Shown piece by piece: positions 40,373-51,912 of a stretch of 64,000 bases of DNA. Origin of the DNA: Streptomyces erythrochromogenes (GTDB taxonomy: Bacteria > Actinomycetota > Actinomycetes > Streptomycetales > Streptomycetaceae). The number at the start of each line of letters is the position of its first letter. Positions within the stretch are counted from its first letter, which is position 1. The notes beneath the pieces were generated by a model that ran no database searches, was not told the origin of the DNA, and saw nothing but the letters and a program-made list of their open reading frames with translations. Location: assembly GCF_036170895.1 (NCBI RefSeq), contig NZ_CP108036.1, positions 5,449,501 through 5,513,500 on the forward strand, read 5' to 3'. Position numbers and translations under genes: made by a program.

Positions 40373-41218
40373 ATGTCCCGCCATGTCGCCATCGTCACCG
40401 ATTCCACGGCCTACCTGCCCCGACCGGCCATGGCGCGCCACGGAATCACCTCCGTCCCGCTCACCGTGGTGCTCGGCGGCGAGGCGCTCGAAGAAGGCAC
40501 CGAGATCTCGGCGCGCAGCCTGGCCCTCGCCCTGCAGAAGCGCCGCTCGGTCACCACCTCACGCCCCAGCCCGGAGGAGTTCGTACGGGCCTACCAGGCG
40601 GCCGCGGACGCCGGGGCGACCGGCATCGTCAGCCTGCACCTGTCCGCCGAGTTCTCCGGGACCTACGACGCCGCCGTGGTGGCCTCCAGGACCGCTCCCG
40701 TGCCGGTACGCGTCGTGGACACCGGCATGGTCGCGATGGCCCTCGGGTTCTGCGCTCTGGCCGCAGCCGAGGTCGCCGAGGCGGGCGGCTCCGTGGACGA
40801 GGCCGTGGCGGCCGCCGAGAAGCGGGCGGCGGACATGGCCGCGTACTTCTACGTCGACACCCTCGACTACCTGCGCCGCGGCGGCCGGATCGGGGCCGCG
40901 CAGGCCCTGCTCGGCTCGGCCCTGGCGGTGAAGCCGCTGCTGACCCTGGACGGGGGGCGCATCGAGATGCTGGAGAAGGTGCGCACGGCCTCCAAGGCCA
41001 TCGCCCGCCTGGAGGAGCTGGCCGTCGAACGCGCCGGCTCCGCCGACGTGGACGTGGCGGTGCATCACCTGGCGGCGCCGGAACGGGCCGAGAAGCTCGC
41101 CGAGCGGCTCCGCGAGCGGATTCCCGGCCTGGTCGAGCTGCACGTCAGCGAGGTCGGCGCGGTGATCGGCGCACACACCGGACCGGGGCTCCTGGCGGCG
41201 GTCGTGTCGCCCCGCTGA
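40373..41218 (+). CDS. DegV family protein (fatty acid-binding)
   Basis: 281 residues. HVAIVTDSTAYLP at the N-terminus and VDTLDYLRRGGRIGAAQALLG in the middle are DegV family marks. These proteins bind a fatty acid between two domains; in Firmicutes FakB homologues present it to a kinase. No FakA-like kinase gene is nearby, so the partner is unknown. Own leaderless promoter. Confidence 0.9.
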   Translation: MSRHVAIVTDSTAYLPRPAMARHGITSVPLTVVLGGEALEEGTEISARSLALALQKRRSVTTSRPSPEEFVRAYQAAADAGATGIVSLHLSAEFSGTYDAAVVASRTAPVPVRVVDTGMVAMALGFCALAAAEVAEAGGSVDEAVAAAEKRAADMAAYFYVDTLDYLRRGGRIGAAQALLGSALAVKPLLTLDGGRIEMLEKVRTASKAIARLEELAVERAGSADVDVAVHHLAAPERAEKLAERLRERIPGLVELHVSEVGAVIGAHTGPGLLAAVVSPR

Positions 41219-41304
41219 TCACCGGAACGGGTGGCCCGGTTGTCCACAACGGGGCTGTCATGCACCGGAATTGAAGGCTCCGAACGGTGGTCGGGATCTG
41301 CCCC

Positions 41305-41310
41305 TACGGT
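41305..41310 (+). promoter_or_regulatory. -10 element (TACGGT) for comEA, leaderless
   Basis: TACGGT ends six bases before ATG 41317. Confidence 0.5.
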
Positions 41311-41316
41311 CGTGCC

Positions 41317-42297
41317 ATGACTCTTCGAGCGCGTACTCCGTATCCGTCGGGCGCCACCAGCGGCCCGGGCCGTTCCCGCTTCTCCGACAGCCGCCTTCGG
41401 CACGGAGGTGGCCGCGGCAGGCGCCGCCACGGCCTCCGTGGCGCGCCCGCACGTCCCCGCCCGCATCTGCGTCCGCCTCCCGACCCGGGACCGGACCCGG
41501 TGCGGCGGAGGGCCGAAGCCCTGCTCGGTGGCGCCAGCCCGCCGCAGGCACCACAGCTGCTGCCGTCGCCGTCCTCTTCGGCAGGACAGGATCCGCCGGC
41601 ACCGCCCGACGCAGCCGCCGCCCTGCCCGCCGCTGCCGCGCGGCGGCTGGCGGTGCGGGAGCGGCTGCCGGTGTGGCTGCAGGCCCGCTGCGCGGTGGAG
41701 CCGCGCACGGTGGCCGCGGTCGGGGTGGTACTGGTCGCGGCCGTGGGCTTCGCCGGGCAGCAGTACTGGTCGGCCCGGCCCCAGGGCGTGACCGCCCCCG
41801 CGCCGGTCGCCCCGGCGGTCGTCCCGGCGGGGGCCGCGGCGTCGGCCGCGACACCGGCCCCGGGAGGGGGTGGCGCGGGCCCCGCGCGGATCGTCGTCGA
41901 CGTCGGGGGCAAGGTCCGGGATCCCGGAGTCCGGCGGCTTCCGGCGGGATCCCGGGTCGAGGACGCACTGGCCGCCGCCGGGGGAGTGCGTCCGGGTACG
42001 GACACCACCGGGCTGAACCGGGCCCGGGTGCTGGTGGACGGCGAGCAGGTACTGGTGGGTGCGACGGCGCAGCCGCCGGGCGGTGCTGCGGGCGGGCCGG
42101 CCGCCGGGCCGCTCAGCCTGGGCTCGGCCACCGTCGAGCAGTTGGACGGTCTGCCGGGGGTGGGGCCGGTCCTGGCCCAGCACATCGTCGACTTCCGCAC
42201 TGCCCGCGGCGGCTTCCGTTCCGTGGAGGAGCTCCGACAGGTCAACGGCATCGGCGAGCGGCGCTTCGCCGACCTGCGCAAGCTGGTGCGGCCGTGA
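41317..42297 (+). CDS. comEA: ComEA family DNA-binding protein
   Basis: 326 residues. A long Arg/Pro-rich N-terminus leads to one membrane helix (about 130-148), an SLBB-type domain (IVVDVGGKVRDPGV region, about 188-245) and a C-terminal helix-hairpin-helix DNA-binding domain (LDGLPGVGPVLAQHIVDFR, VNGIGERRFADL). It resembles the DNA receptor of natural transformation systems. The next gene, comEC, starts at a GTGA overlap. Streptomyces are not known to be naturally competent by this route, so its role there is open. Confidence 0.9.
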   Translation: MTLRARTPYPSGATSGPGRSRFSDSRLRHGGGRGRRRHGLRGAPARPRPHLRPPPDPGPDPVRRRAEALLGGASPPQAPQLLPSPSSSAGQDPPAPPDAAAALPAAAARRLAVRERLPVWLQARCAVEPRTVAAVGVVLVAAVGFAGQQYWSARPQGVTAPAPVAPAVVPAGAAASAATPAPGGGGAGPARIVVDVGGKVRDPGVRRLPAGSRVEDALAAAGGVRPGTDTTGLNRARVLVDGEQVLVGATAQPPGGAAGGPAAGPLSLGSATVEQLDGLPGVGPVLAQHIVDFRTARGGFRSVEELRQVNGIGERRFADLRKLVRP

Positions 42298-44687
42298 ACC
42301 GCGCGGAGGGGGCGGGCCCGGCGGATCTGCGGCTCGCGGTGCCGGCCGTGGGCGCCTGGGCGGCGGCCGCCCTGGCCCTCGACGCGCCCGTGGGGCGGAC
42401 CGCCCTCGGTGTGGGCCTGGCGGTGGCCGTCGCGGGGCTGCTGATGCTGGTCCAGGGCGGGCGTCCGGGGGCGCCGTGGAGGGTCGCCCCGGCTGTGGCG
42501 GGGGCCCTGCTGTCCGCGGCCGCCGGAGCCGGCGTCGCGGGGCTCCAGCTGGCCGAGGCGCGGGCCGGGCCGGTCGCCGGGCTGGCGCGGGAGCACGCCC
42601 GGGTCCTCGCGGAGCTCACCGTCGGCTCCGATCCCAGGACCGCGCGGAGCGGGAGCGGGCCGCCGGTGGTGGTGCTGGACGCGGTGGTGACCCGGGTGAC
42701 CGGGCCCGACGGGGCGAGCACCCTGGTCGAGACCCCGGTGCGGGTGCTGGCCGGGCACGCGGGGTGGGCACGGCTGCTGCCCTCCACCCGGGTGGCGGTG
42801 GTCGCCCGGCTGGCCCCGGCGCGGGACGGGGAGCGGGCCGTGGCGCTGCTCCGGCCGGCCGGTGACGCACCGCCGGGGGTGACCGGCGGCCCGGACACCG
42901 CCCAGCGGCTGGCGGGGCGGCTGCGGGTCGGGCTGCGCGAAGCCACCGAGGGGCTCGCACCGGATGCACGGGCCCTGTTGCCGGGGCTGGTCGTCGGGGA
43001 CACCTCCAGGGTTCCGCCCGACCTGCACGAGGCGTTCAGGGCCACCGATCTGCTCCACCTGCTGGCTGTCTCCGGGTCGAACCTGACCGTGGTGCTGTTC
43101 CTGCTCATCGGGCCCCCGGGGCGCGCACAGCAGGCCGAGCGGCGCGGGCTGGCGCCACGGCTGGGACTCTCGCTGCGGACGACCGCCCTGTGCGGGGCGG
43201 CCCTGACGCTGGCGTTCGTGGTGGTGTGCCGGCCGGAGCCGAGCGTGCTGCGGGCGGCGGCCTGCGGGGCGGTCACCCTGCTGGCCATCGCCACGGGCCG
43301 GCGCAGGTCCCTGATTCCCGCCCTGGGGGCGGCGGTGCTGCTGCTGGTGCTCTACGACCCGTGGTTGGCCCGCAGTTACGGCTTCCTGCTCTCGGTCCTC
43401 GCCACCGGGGCGCTGCTGACCCTCGCTCCCCGGTGGAGCGGGGCCCTGCGCAGGCGGGGGATGGGGCCCCGGCTCGCCGAGGCGGTGGGTGCCGCCGCTG
43501 CCGCCCAGGCGGTCTGCGCGCCCGTCGTCGCCGTGCTCGCGGCCCGGGTCAGCCTGGTCGCGGTGCCGTGCAACCTGCTGGCCGAGTTGGCGGCCGGCCC
43601 GGCGACCGTCCTCGGCTTCGCCGCGCTGGCGGCGGCCCCGCTCTCGATGCCCGCCGCGGAGGTGCTGGCCCGGTGCGCCGGGGTCCCCGCGGGGTGGATC
43701 GCGGCCGTCGCGCGGGCCGGGGCGGGGTTCCCCGGCGCGGAGGTGTCCTGGCCGGGCGGGCTCACCGGCGGACTGCTGCTGGCCGCCGCCACCCTGACGG
43801 CCGTCGTCCTCGGGGCCCGGTGGGGGCGGCGGCGGTGGCTGTGCTCGGCGCTGGCGGTGCTGCTGCTCCTCGCGGTACTTCGGCCGCCGCAGCTCACCCG
43901 TACGGTCACCGGCTGGCCTCCGCCCGACTGGAGCTACGTCCAGTGCGCCGTGGGGCAGGGGGACGCCGCCGTCCTCGCCGTCGGCCCGGGGGAGGCGCTG
44001 GTGGTGGACGCGGGCGCGGAGCCCGGGCCGGTGGACGGGTGCCTGCGCGAGCTGGGGGTGCGACGGGTGCCGATGCTGCTGCTGACGCACTTCCATGCCG
44101 ACCACGTGGGCGGTCTGCAGGGTGTCCTGCGGGGCCGTTCCGTGGGGGTGATCCAGGTCTCCGTGCTGGAAGAGCCGCAGGGGCAGGCCGAGTTCGTCCG
44201 GCGGACCGCGGCGGCCGCGGGCGTGCCGGTCGTACGGGCCGTGCAGGGGGAGCGGCGCCGGGCCGGCCCGTTCGAATGGCAGGTGCTGTGGCCGCCTTCG
44301 GCCGGGTCGCCCTTCGAAGGCCCCAACGACGCGAGCGTCGTGCTGCTGGTGCGCGGTGCGGGACTCACCCTGCTGCTGCTCGGCGACCTCGAACCGCAGT
44401 CGCAGCAGGCCCTTCTGAGGGAGCATCCGCAACTGGGCCCGGTCGATCTCCTCAAGGTCGCCCACCACGGCTCCGCGCACCAGGATCCCGGGCTGCACGA
44501 GCGGGTCCGACCGCGGCTCGCGATTGTTCCCGTCGGTACAAAAAACCGCTACGGGCATCCCGCGCCAGGTACGCTCGCCCGCCTGCGGGCCGTGGGGGCG
44601 ACGGTGCTCCGCACCGACACCGACGGCTCGATCGCCGTCAGTGGAACCGGCGTTCGGCTGCGTGCGTTTCCAGCCAGGAGACGACGT
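42294..44687 (+). CDS. comEC: ComEC/Rec2 family DNA-uptake channel (apparent stop codon loss)
   Basis: About 790-800 residues of recognisable protein. N-terminal membrane helices, a competence domain with LLAVSGSNLTVVLFLL (about 255), more helices, and a C-terminal metallo-beta-lactamase-like domain with LTHFHADHVGG (about 597) and HHGSAH. It would transport single-stranded DNA and possibly degrade the other strand. The GTG start overlaps the comEA stop. The homologous part ends near 44660, but the reading frame has no stop there: it stays open to 46205, across YceI and into holA. I give an end where the family-like sequence stops. A C-to-T change at CGA 44682 or 44691 would create a stop, or a small indel would use TGA 44687 or 44743. 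Confidence 0.8.
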
Positions 44688-44802
44688 GATCGACACGGGC
44701 ATACCGGGCGCGACCGCTCTGTTTGCCCACGACCCGGCAGCATGATCGAATGCGTCTTCGCCAGATTGGTCCAAGTCCACACAGCACGGGGGTGCACACG
44801 TC

Positions 44803-45684
44803 ATGTTCGGTCGCCGACGGGGGATGGAGTCGGCCGGAAGTTCCAGCCCGCACACATCCGCGACACTGACGCTGCCGCCGACGGCGCGTCTGCTCAGCTG
44901 CCGAGTCCTCGACACGGTCCACCGGCCCATCCGGCAGGCCGCGTTCGAGGTGACGGATCCGATCGGCCGCCGGATCGTCGGCGGCGAGACCGATCCGTTC
45001 GGCGGCTTCACGGCCGCCGTTCCGGAAGGGGAGTACCGGCTCTCGGTCACCGCAGAGGGGTACACGCCGTTCCACGGGGTCACGCTCGTGGGGGACCCGG
45101 CGCAGCCCGGTACGGGGGAGATCATCCTCGACGCGGTGGAGCCGCCGGTCCTGCCGCAGCCCGGCCACTGGGAGCTCGACCCGACGCACTCGTCCATCGG
45201 CTTCACGGCCCGGCACATCGGCATGGCCCGGATCAACGGACGGTTCAACACGTTCGCCGGAGCGGTGCGGATAGCCGACCGCATGGAGGACTCCTCCATG
45301 CACGTGATCATCGATGCGGCGAGCATCGACACCGGGATGCGGCTGCGCGACGACCACCTGCGGTCGGGCGACTTCCTGGACGCGGTCCGCTACCCCACGG
45401 TGGAGTTCTACAGCGAACGGTTCATCCACCGCAGCGGCAGCCGCTGGGCCGTCGCGGGCGCCCTGACCCTCCACGGAGTGAGCCTGTCGGTCACCCTGGA
45501 CACCCAGTACCTGGGCCTCGGGACGGGGATGGAGGGCGAGGTGCGGGCGGCCTGCCGTGCCACCGCCGAGCTGCACCGCGAGGACTTCACCCTCAACTGG
45601 CAGTCGATGCTGGCGCACGGGGTCGCGGCGATCGGTTCGAGCGTGGACGTCGCGCTGGACGTCCAGATCGTGCACAAGGCCTGA
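44803..45684 (+). CDS. YceI family protein with N-terminal carboxypeptidase-regulatory-like domain
   Basis: 293 residues. An Ig-like (carboxypeptidase regulatory) domain at about 28-110 precedes a YceI lipocalin-like barrel (about 118-290; WELDPTHSSIGFTARH opening). YceI proteins bind isoprenoids or other amphiphiles. No signal peptide is evident, so it is probably cytosolic. ATG 44803; GGGGG about ten bases upstream. The nonsense extension of comEC overlaps it completely in another frame, which supports that extension being spurious. Confidence 0.9.
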   Translation: MFGRRRGMESAGSSSPHTSATLTLPPTARLLSCRVLDTVHRPIRQAAFEVTDPIGRRIVGGETDPFGGFTAAVPEGEYRLSVTAEGYTPFHGVTLVGDPAQPGTGEIILDAVEPPVLPQPGHWELDPTHSSIGFTARHIGMARINGRFNTFAGAVRIADRMEDSSMHVIIDAASIDTGMRLRDDHLRSGDFLDAVRYPTVEFYSERFIHRSGSRWAVAGALTLHGVSLSVTLDTQYLGLGTGMEGEVRAACRATAELHREDFTLNWQSMLAHGVAAIGSSVDVALDVQIVHKA

Positions 45685-45696
45685 CCCGGACGGGGC

Positions 45697-45939
45697 TCAG
45701 GGGGCCTCCAGCCAGCCTTCGTACTCGGCGGCGAGGTCGTCCAGGGCGGTGGTGTCGAGCCGTTCCCGCGGATCCTCGACGACGACCAGCCACTGGGCGT
45801 CCTCGGCGTCGTCCTCGCCGGCCAGCGCGTCGCGGACCAACTGCGGCTCCTCCGGGAGGCCGAAGCGGTCGAGGGCCTCCTGCGCCACCTCCTCGGCGGC
45901 GTCGCGGTCGGGCAGGACGAGTACATGTCGCACGTTCAC
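45697..45939 (-). CDS. Small acidic protein of unknown function (80 aa)
   Basis: 80 residues: NVRHVLVLPDRDAAEEVAQ, then a helical acidic segment and VVVEDPRERL. The pattern beta-helix-beta-helix suggests a compact ferredoxin-like fold. GTG 45939 (or GTG 45933). It lies 12 bp from the convergent YceI gene and 76 bp from holA. I recall this as conserved in Streptomyces; no function known. Confidence 0.7.
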   Translation of the reverse strand: MNVRHVLVLPDRDAAEEVAQEALDRFGLPEEPQLVRDALAGEDDAEDAQWLVVVEDPRERLDTTALDDLAAEYEGWLEAP

Positions 45940-46015
45940 CCGGCCATTGTCGAACACCCGGTGGAGGGGGCCGGGGCGCGGGGGGCTGTCAGTGCGGCGT
46001 GGGATGCTGGAGGCG

Positions 46016-47008
46016 ATGGCCACCAGGAAGAACTCCACCGACGATCCCCTTGCCCCGATCACCCTTGCGGTGGGGCAGGAGGAGCTGCTGCTCGACCGCG
46101 TCGTGCGGGAGGTGGTGGCGGCCGCCCGTGCCGCCGACGCCGACACCGACGTCCGCGACCTCACCTCCGACCAGCTCCAGCCCGGCACGCTCGCCGAGCT
46201 GGTGAGCCCCTCGCTCTTCTCCGAGCGCAAGGTGCTGGTCGTGCGCAACGCGCAGGACCTGTCCGCCGACTCGGTCAAGGAGGTCAAGGCCTACCTCGCC
46301 GCGCCCTACGAGGAGATCGCACTGGTCCTCCTCCACGCGGGCGGGGTCAAGGGCAAGGGCCTGCTGGACGCGGCGCGCAAGGCGGGCGCCCGGGAGGTCG
46401 CCTGCCCGAAGATGACGAAGGCGGCGGACCGGCTCGCGTTCGTGCGCGGCGAGTTCCGCACGCTCGGCCGGTCGGCGACCCCGGAGGCGTGCCAGACGCT
46501 GGTCGACGCGATCGGCAGCGACCTGCGGGAGCTGGCGAGCGCCGCGGCCCAGCTGTGCGCGGACGTCGAGGGAACCATCGACGAGGCCGTCGTCGGCCGC
46601 TACTACACGGGCCGCGCCGAGGCCTCCAGCTTCACGGTCGCCGACCGGGCGGTCGAGGGGCGCGCGGCCGAGGCCCTGGAGGCCCTGCGCTGGTCACTGG
46701 CCACCGGGGTGGCCCCGGTCCTGATCACCAGTGCGCTGGCGCAGGCGGTCCGCGCGATCGGCAAGCTCGCCTCGGCCCCGCGCGGGGCCCGGCCCGGGGA
46801 CCTCGCCCGCGACCTCGGCATGCCGCCGTGGAAGATCGACCGGGTCCGCCAGCAGATGCGGGGCTGGTCGGCGGACGGCGTCGCGGACGCGCTGCGCGCC
46901 GTGGCCGCCGCCGACGCGGGGGTCAAGGGCGGGGGCGACGATCCCGAGTACGCCCTGGAGAAGGCGGTCGTCGCGGTGGCCCGCGCGGCCCGCCCCCAGC
47001 GCCGCTGA
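46016..47008 (+). CDS. holA: DNA polymerase III subunit delta
   Basis: 330 residues. [19 protein letters not shown] at the N-terminus and [30 protein letters not shown] at the C-terminus match HolA, the clamp-loader subunit that opens the beta clamp. ATG 46016 gives the conserved start [11 protein letters not shown]; an in-frame ATG 46004 is also possible. Divergent from the small acidic gene. Confidence 0.93.
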   Translation: MATRKNSTDDPLAPITLAVGQEELLLDRVVREVVAAARAADADTDVRDLTSDQLQPGTLAELVSPSLFSERKVLVVRNAQDLSADSVKEVKAYLAAPYEEIALVLLHAGGVKGKGLLDAARKAGAREVACPKMTKAADRLAFVRGEFRTLGRSATPEACQTLVDAIGSDLRELASAAAQLCADVEGTIDEAVVGRYYTGRAEASSFTVADRAVEGRAAEALEALRWSLATGVAPVLITSALAQAVRAIGKLASAPRGARPGDLARDLGMPPWKIDRVRQQMRGWSADGVADALRAVAAADAGVKGGGDDPEYALEKAVVAVARAARPQRR

Positions 47009-47084
47009 CTCCCGGCGCCGCCGACCCCCGGCGCCGCTGCCCCGTGTCCTGAAGGCCCGCCCGGCCGGAACAGCCGGGGCAGCA

Positions 47085-47133
47085 CGAAGGCCCCGGTCGT
47101 CACCCTGGGGAAGGGGGGCGGCCGGGGCCTTCG
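47085..47133. terminator. Hairpin between convergent holA and rpsT
   Basis: CGAAGGCCCCGG (47085-47096) pairs perfectly with 47122-47133. The remainder of the 247-bp gap (47009-47255) holds no gene I can see. Confidence 0.65.
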
Positions 47134-47255
47134 GCTACTGCTGGTGTTGCTCCGCACCCGCGTGGCGAACGCTTCGTGTGCGGAGCGGGGTGCCGGTCAG
47201 GAGCGGGAGAGAGGGCCCGCTGGGTCCCTTCCGGCGATCACATCGAGTGCGGAAC

Positions 47256-47516
47256 TCAGATGGCGGCAACCTTGGAGGCCAGCGCCGACTTCTTGTTGGC
47301 GGCGGCGTTCTTGTGGATGACACCCTTCGAGACGGCCTTGTCCAGCTTCTTGGAAGCCAGGCGGGCCGCGGCGGTGGCCTTCTCCGCGTCGCCGGCGAGG
47401 ATGGCCTCGTTGGCCTTGCGGATGAAGGTGCGCAGCTCGGACTTGACCGACTTGTTGCGAAGGCGAGCCTTCTCGTTGGTCTTGTTCCGCTTGATCTGGG
47501 ACTTGATGTTCGCCAC
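47256..47516 (-). CDS. rpsT: 30S ribosomal protein S20
   Basis: 86 residues, Lys/Ala-rich three-helix protein: [20 protein letters not shown] at the N-terminus and [16 protein letters not shown] at the C-terminus. It binds 16S rRNA in the small-subunit body. The start is GTG at 47516 with AAAAGG upstream. Divergent from lepA. Confidence 0.97.
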   Translation of the reverse strand: MANIKSQIKRNKTNEKARLRNKSVKSELRTFIRKANEAILAGDAEKATAAARLASKKLDKAVSKGVIHKNAAANKKSALASKVAAI

Positions 47517-47596
47517 GAAAGAGCCTTTTCAGGTTCAGAGGTTGATCTTCGGATTGTGCCTCGACGGCTGAGAGGGCAGACGAGACACAGCTGCCC

Positions 47597-47626
47597 AGGC
47601 TACCAGGCACGCTCCTGGCGGCCCAA
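47597..47626 (-). promoter_or_regulatory. rpsT promoter
   Basis: On the minus strand TTGGGC (47626-47621), 18 bp, TAGCCT (47602-47597), predicting a leader of about 70 bases. Confidence 0.6.
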
Positions 47627-47771
47627 ACCGAGCGCACTGCCCCGTCCATGGGACCATGGGAGCCTGCGTATGGACCGACATCGTGCCGCCGAGAGCGACC
47701 GGAGCCGGACCGTCCGCTCCGACCGACGCTCCGAAGACGCCTCCGACTGCGACCGAGAATCAGGACACTGC

Positions 47772-49637
47772 GTGCCCGCGATCCCCAGCCACGTGCCCGA
47801 GCCGAGCCGTACCGACCCGGCGCTGATCCGCAATTTCTGCATCATCGCGCACATCGACCACGGCAAGTCGACCCTTGCCGACCGGATGCTCCAGCTCACC
47901 GGTGTCGTCGACCAGCGGCAGATGCGCGCCCAGTACCTCGACCGCATGGACATCGAGCGTGAGCGCGGCATCACGATCAAGTCCCAGGCGGTGCGACTGC
48001 CCTGGGCGCCCACCACGGGCGAGGGCCAGGGCAGCACCCACATCCTCAACATGATCGACACCCCCGGGCACGTCGACTTCACCTACGAGGTCTCGCGCTC
48101 CCTCGCCGCGTGTGAGGGCACGGTCCTGCTGGTGGACGCCGCCCAGGGCATCGAGGCGCAGACCCTCGCCAACCTGTACCTGGCGATGGAGAACGACCTC
48201 GCGATCGTTCCGGTCCTCAACAAGATCGACCTGCCGGCCGCCCAGCCGGAGAAGTTCGCCGAGGAGCTCGCGAACCTGGTCGGCTGCGACCCCGACGACG
48301 TGCTGCGCGTCTCGGCCAAGACCGGCCTGGGCGTCGACGCCCTGCTGGACAAGGTCGTCGCCACCGTCCCGGCCCCGGTCGGCGTCAAGGACGCCCCCGC
48401 CCGCGCGATGATCTTCGACTCGGTCTACGACTCGTACCGCGGCGTCGTGACGTACGTCCGTGTGGTCGACGGCCAGCTCAACAAGCGCGAGCGCATCAAG
48501 ATGATGTCCACCGGCGCCACGCACGAGCTGCTGGAGATCGGTGTCTCCTCCCCGGAGATGACCCCGGCCGACGGCATCGGCGTCGGTGAGGTGGGCTACA
48601 TCATCACCGGCGTGAAGGACGTCCGTCAGTCCAAGGTCGGTGACACCATCACCAGCCTGCACAACGGCGCGACCGAGGCCCTGGGCGGCTACAAGGACCC
48701 GAAGCCGATGGTCTTCTCGGGCCTCTACCCGCTCGACGGCTCGGACTACCCGGACCTGCGCGAGGCCCTGGACAAGCTCCAGCTCAACGACGCCGCGCTG
48801 GTCTACGAGCCCGAGACCTCGGCGGCGCTCGGCTTCGGCTTCCGCGTCGGCTTCCTCGGCCTGCTCCACCTGGACGTGGTCCGCGAGCGCCTGGAGCGCG
48901 AGTTCGGCCTCGACCTGATCGCCACCGCGCCCAACGTGGTCTACCGGGTGGTCCTGGAGGACGGCAAGGAAGTCACCGTCACCAACCCGAGCGAGTTCCC
49001 CGAAGGCAAGATCAAGGACGTCTTCGAGCCGGTCGTCCGGGCCACGGTGCTCGCCCCGACCGAGTTCATCGGCGCGATCATGGAGCTGTGCCAGCAGCGC
49101 CGCGGCACGCTCCTGGGCATGGACTACCTCTCCGAGGACCGCGTCGAGATCCGCTACACCCTCCCGCTCGCCGAGATCGTCTTCGACTTCTTCGACCAGC
49201 TGAAGTCCAAGACGCGCGGCTACGCCTCCCTCGACTACGAGCCCACCGGCGAGCAGGCCTCCAGCCTGGTCAAGGTCGACATCCTGCTGCACGGCGACAA
49301 GGTCGACGCCTTCTCCGCCGTCTGCCACAAGGACGCCGCCTACGCCTACGGCGTGCGCCTCGTCGCCAAGCTGCGCGAGCTCATCCCGCGGCAGGCCTTC
49401 GAGGTGCCGATCCAGGCTGCCGTCGGCTCCCGCGTCATCGCCCGCGAGACCATCCGCGCCATCCGCAAGGACGTCCTCGCCAAGTGCTACGGCGGTGACA
49501 TCTCCCGTAAGCGGAAGCTGCTGGAGAAGCAGAAGGAAGGCAAGAAGCGCATGAAGATGGTCGGCTCCGTGGAGGTCCCGCAGGAGGCCTTCATCGCCGT
49601 CCTCTCCAGTGACGAGTCCGGCGCCAAGAAGAAGTAG
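47772..49637 (+). CDS. lepA: Elongation factor 4 (LepA) GTPase
   Basis: 621 residues. The G domain has AHIDHGKST (G1), DTPGHVDF (G3) and NKIDLP (G4); EF-G-like domains follow and the characteristic LepA C-terminal domain ends [17 protein letters not shown]. It acts on ribosomes, aiding initiation or back-translocation. GTG 47772 with TCAGGA six bases upstream; the open frame continues upstream into holA only by GC bias. Confidence 0.96.
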   Translation: MPAIPSHVPEPSRTDPALIRNFCIIAHIDHGKSTLADRMLQLTGVVDQRQMRAQYLDRMDIERERGITIKSQAVRLPWAPTTGEGQGSTHILNMIDTPGHVDFTYEVSRSLAACEGTVLLVDAAQGIEAQTLANLYLAMENDLAIVPVLNKIDLPAAQPEKFAEELANLVGCDPDDVLRVSAKTGLGVDALLDKVVATVPAPVGVKDAPARAMIFDSVYDSYRGVVTYVRVVDGQLNKRERIKMMSTGATHELLEIGVSSPEMTPADGIGVGEVGYIITGVKDVRQSKVGDTITSLHNGATEALGGYKDPKPMVFSGLYPLDGSDYPDLREALDKLQLNDAALVYEPETSAALGFGFRVGFLGLLHLDVVRERLEREFGLDLIATAPNVVYRVVLEDGKEVTVTNPSEFPEGKIKDVFEPVVRATVLAPTEFIGAIMELCQQRRGTLLGMDYLSEDRVEIRYTLPLAEIVFDFFDQLKSKTRGYASLDYEPTGEQASSLVKVDILLHGDKVDAFSAVCHKDAAYAYGVRLVAKLRELIPRQAFEVPIQAAVGSRVIARETIRAIRKDVLAKCYGGDISRKRKLLEKQKEGKKRMKMVGSVEVPQEAFIAVLSSDESGAKKK

Positions 49638-49661
49638 CCACCTCTCCGTCACCCGGCGTAC

Positions 49662-49693
49662 ACAGGCCCCCGCGCATCGGCACGGGGGCCTGT
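49662..49693 (+). terminator. Terminator after lepA
   Basis: ACAGGCCCCCG (49662-49672) pairs with CGGGGGCCTGT (49683-49693), followed by TTCGTTATG. Confidence 0.85.
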
Positions 49694-49871
49694 TTCGTTA
49701 TGAACCGGCCGCTCACTGGCTCTTACGCGCACGCCGGACGCGCTCTAGTCTGATCACTGCTCAACGGTTACTCGCCAGTTTAAAAAGTCAACGGCTGCAA
49801 ACCCGCCAGTCCCAAGCGCCCCCAGCGCCCCACGCCCACGCGCTGCCGCGTGGATCGGTCCGGAGGATGTC

Positions 49872-51764
<1,893 letters not shown>

Positions 51765-51912
51765 CGCCTGCCGCGGGCCCGGCGGGGCGGGGCGGCGTCC
51801 CGCCCCGCACTCCCCGCCACACCCCGCACACCCCGCGCCCCCGGGGGCTCGGGAGCGCACGACCGGTGCGGCCCGGCGGCCGGGGGTGTGCCGGGTGCGG
51901 GATGATGGGGGT

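Noticed and set aside
41240..41249. TTGTCCACAA, a match to the Streptomyces DnaA box
   Set aside because: A single box; no dnaA, dnaN or cluster of boxes. It may still be an isolated DnaA regulatory site upstream of comEA, but there is no further support.
41271..46205. A single 1644-codon frame spanning comEA, comEC, YceI and the holA start, as a giant fusion protein
   Set aside because: Only the comEC part is protein-like in this frame; comEA, YceI and holA are clearly encoded in other frames with normal starts.
46731..49637. N-terminally extended LepA
   Set aside because: The upstream part overlaps holA and rpsT out of frame; GTG 47772 has a ribosome binding site and matches the family start.
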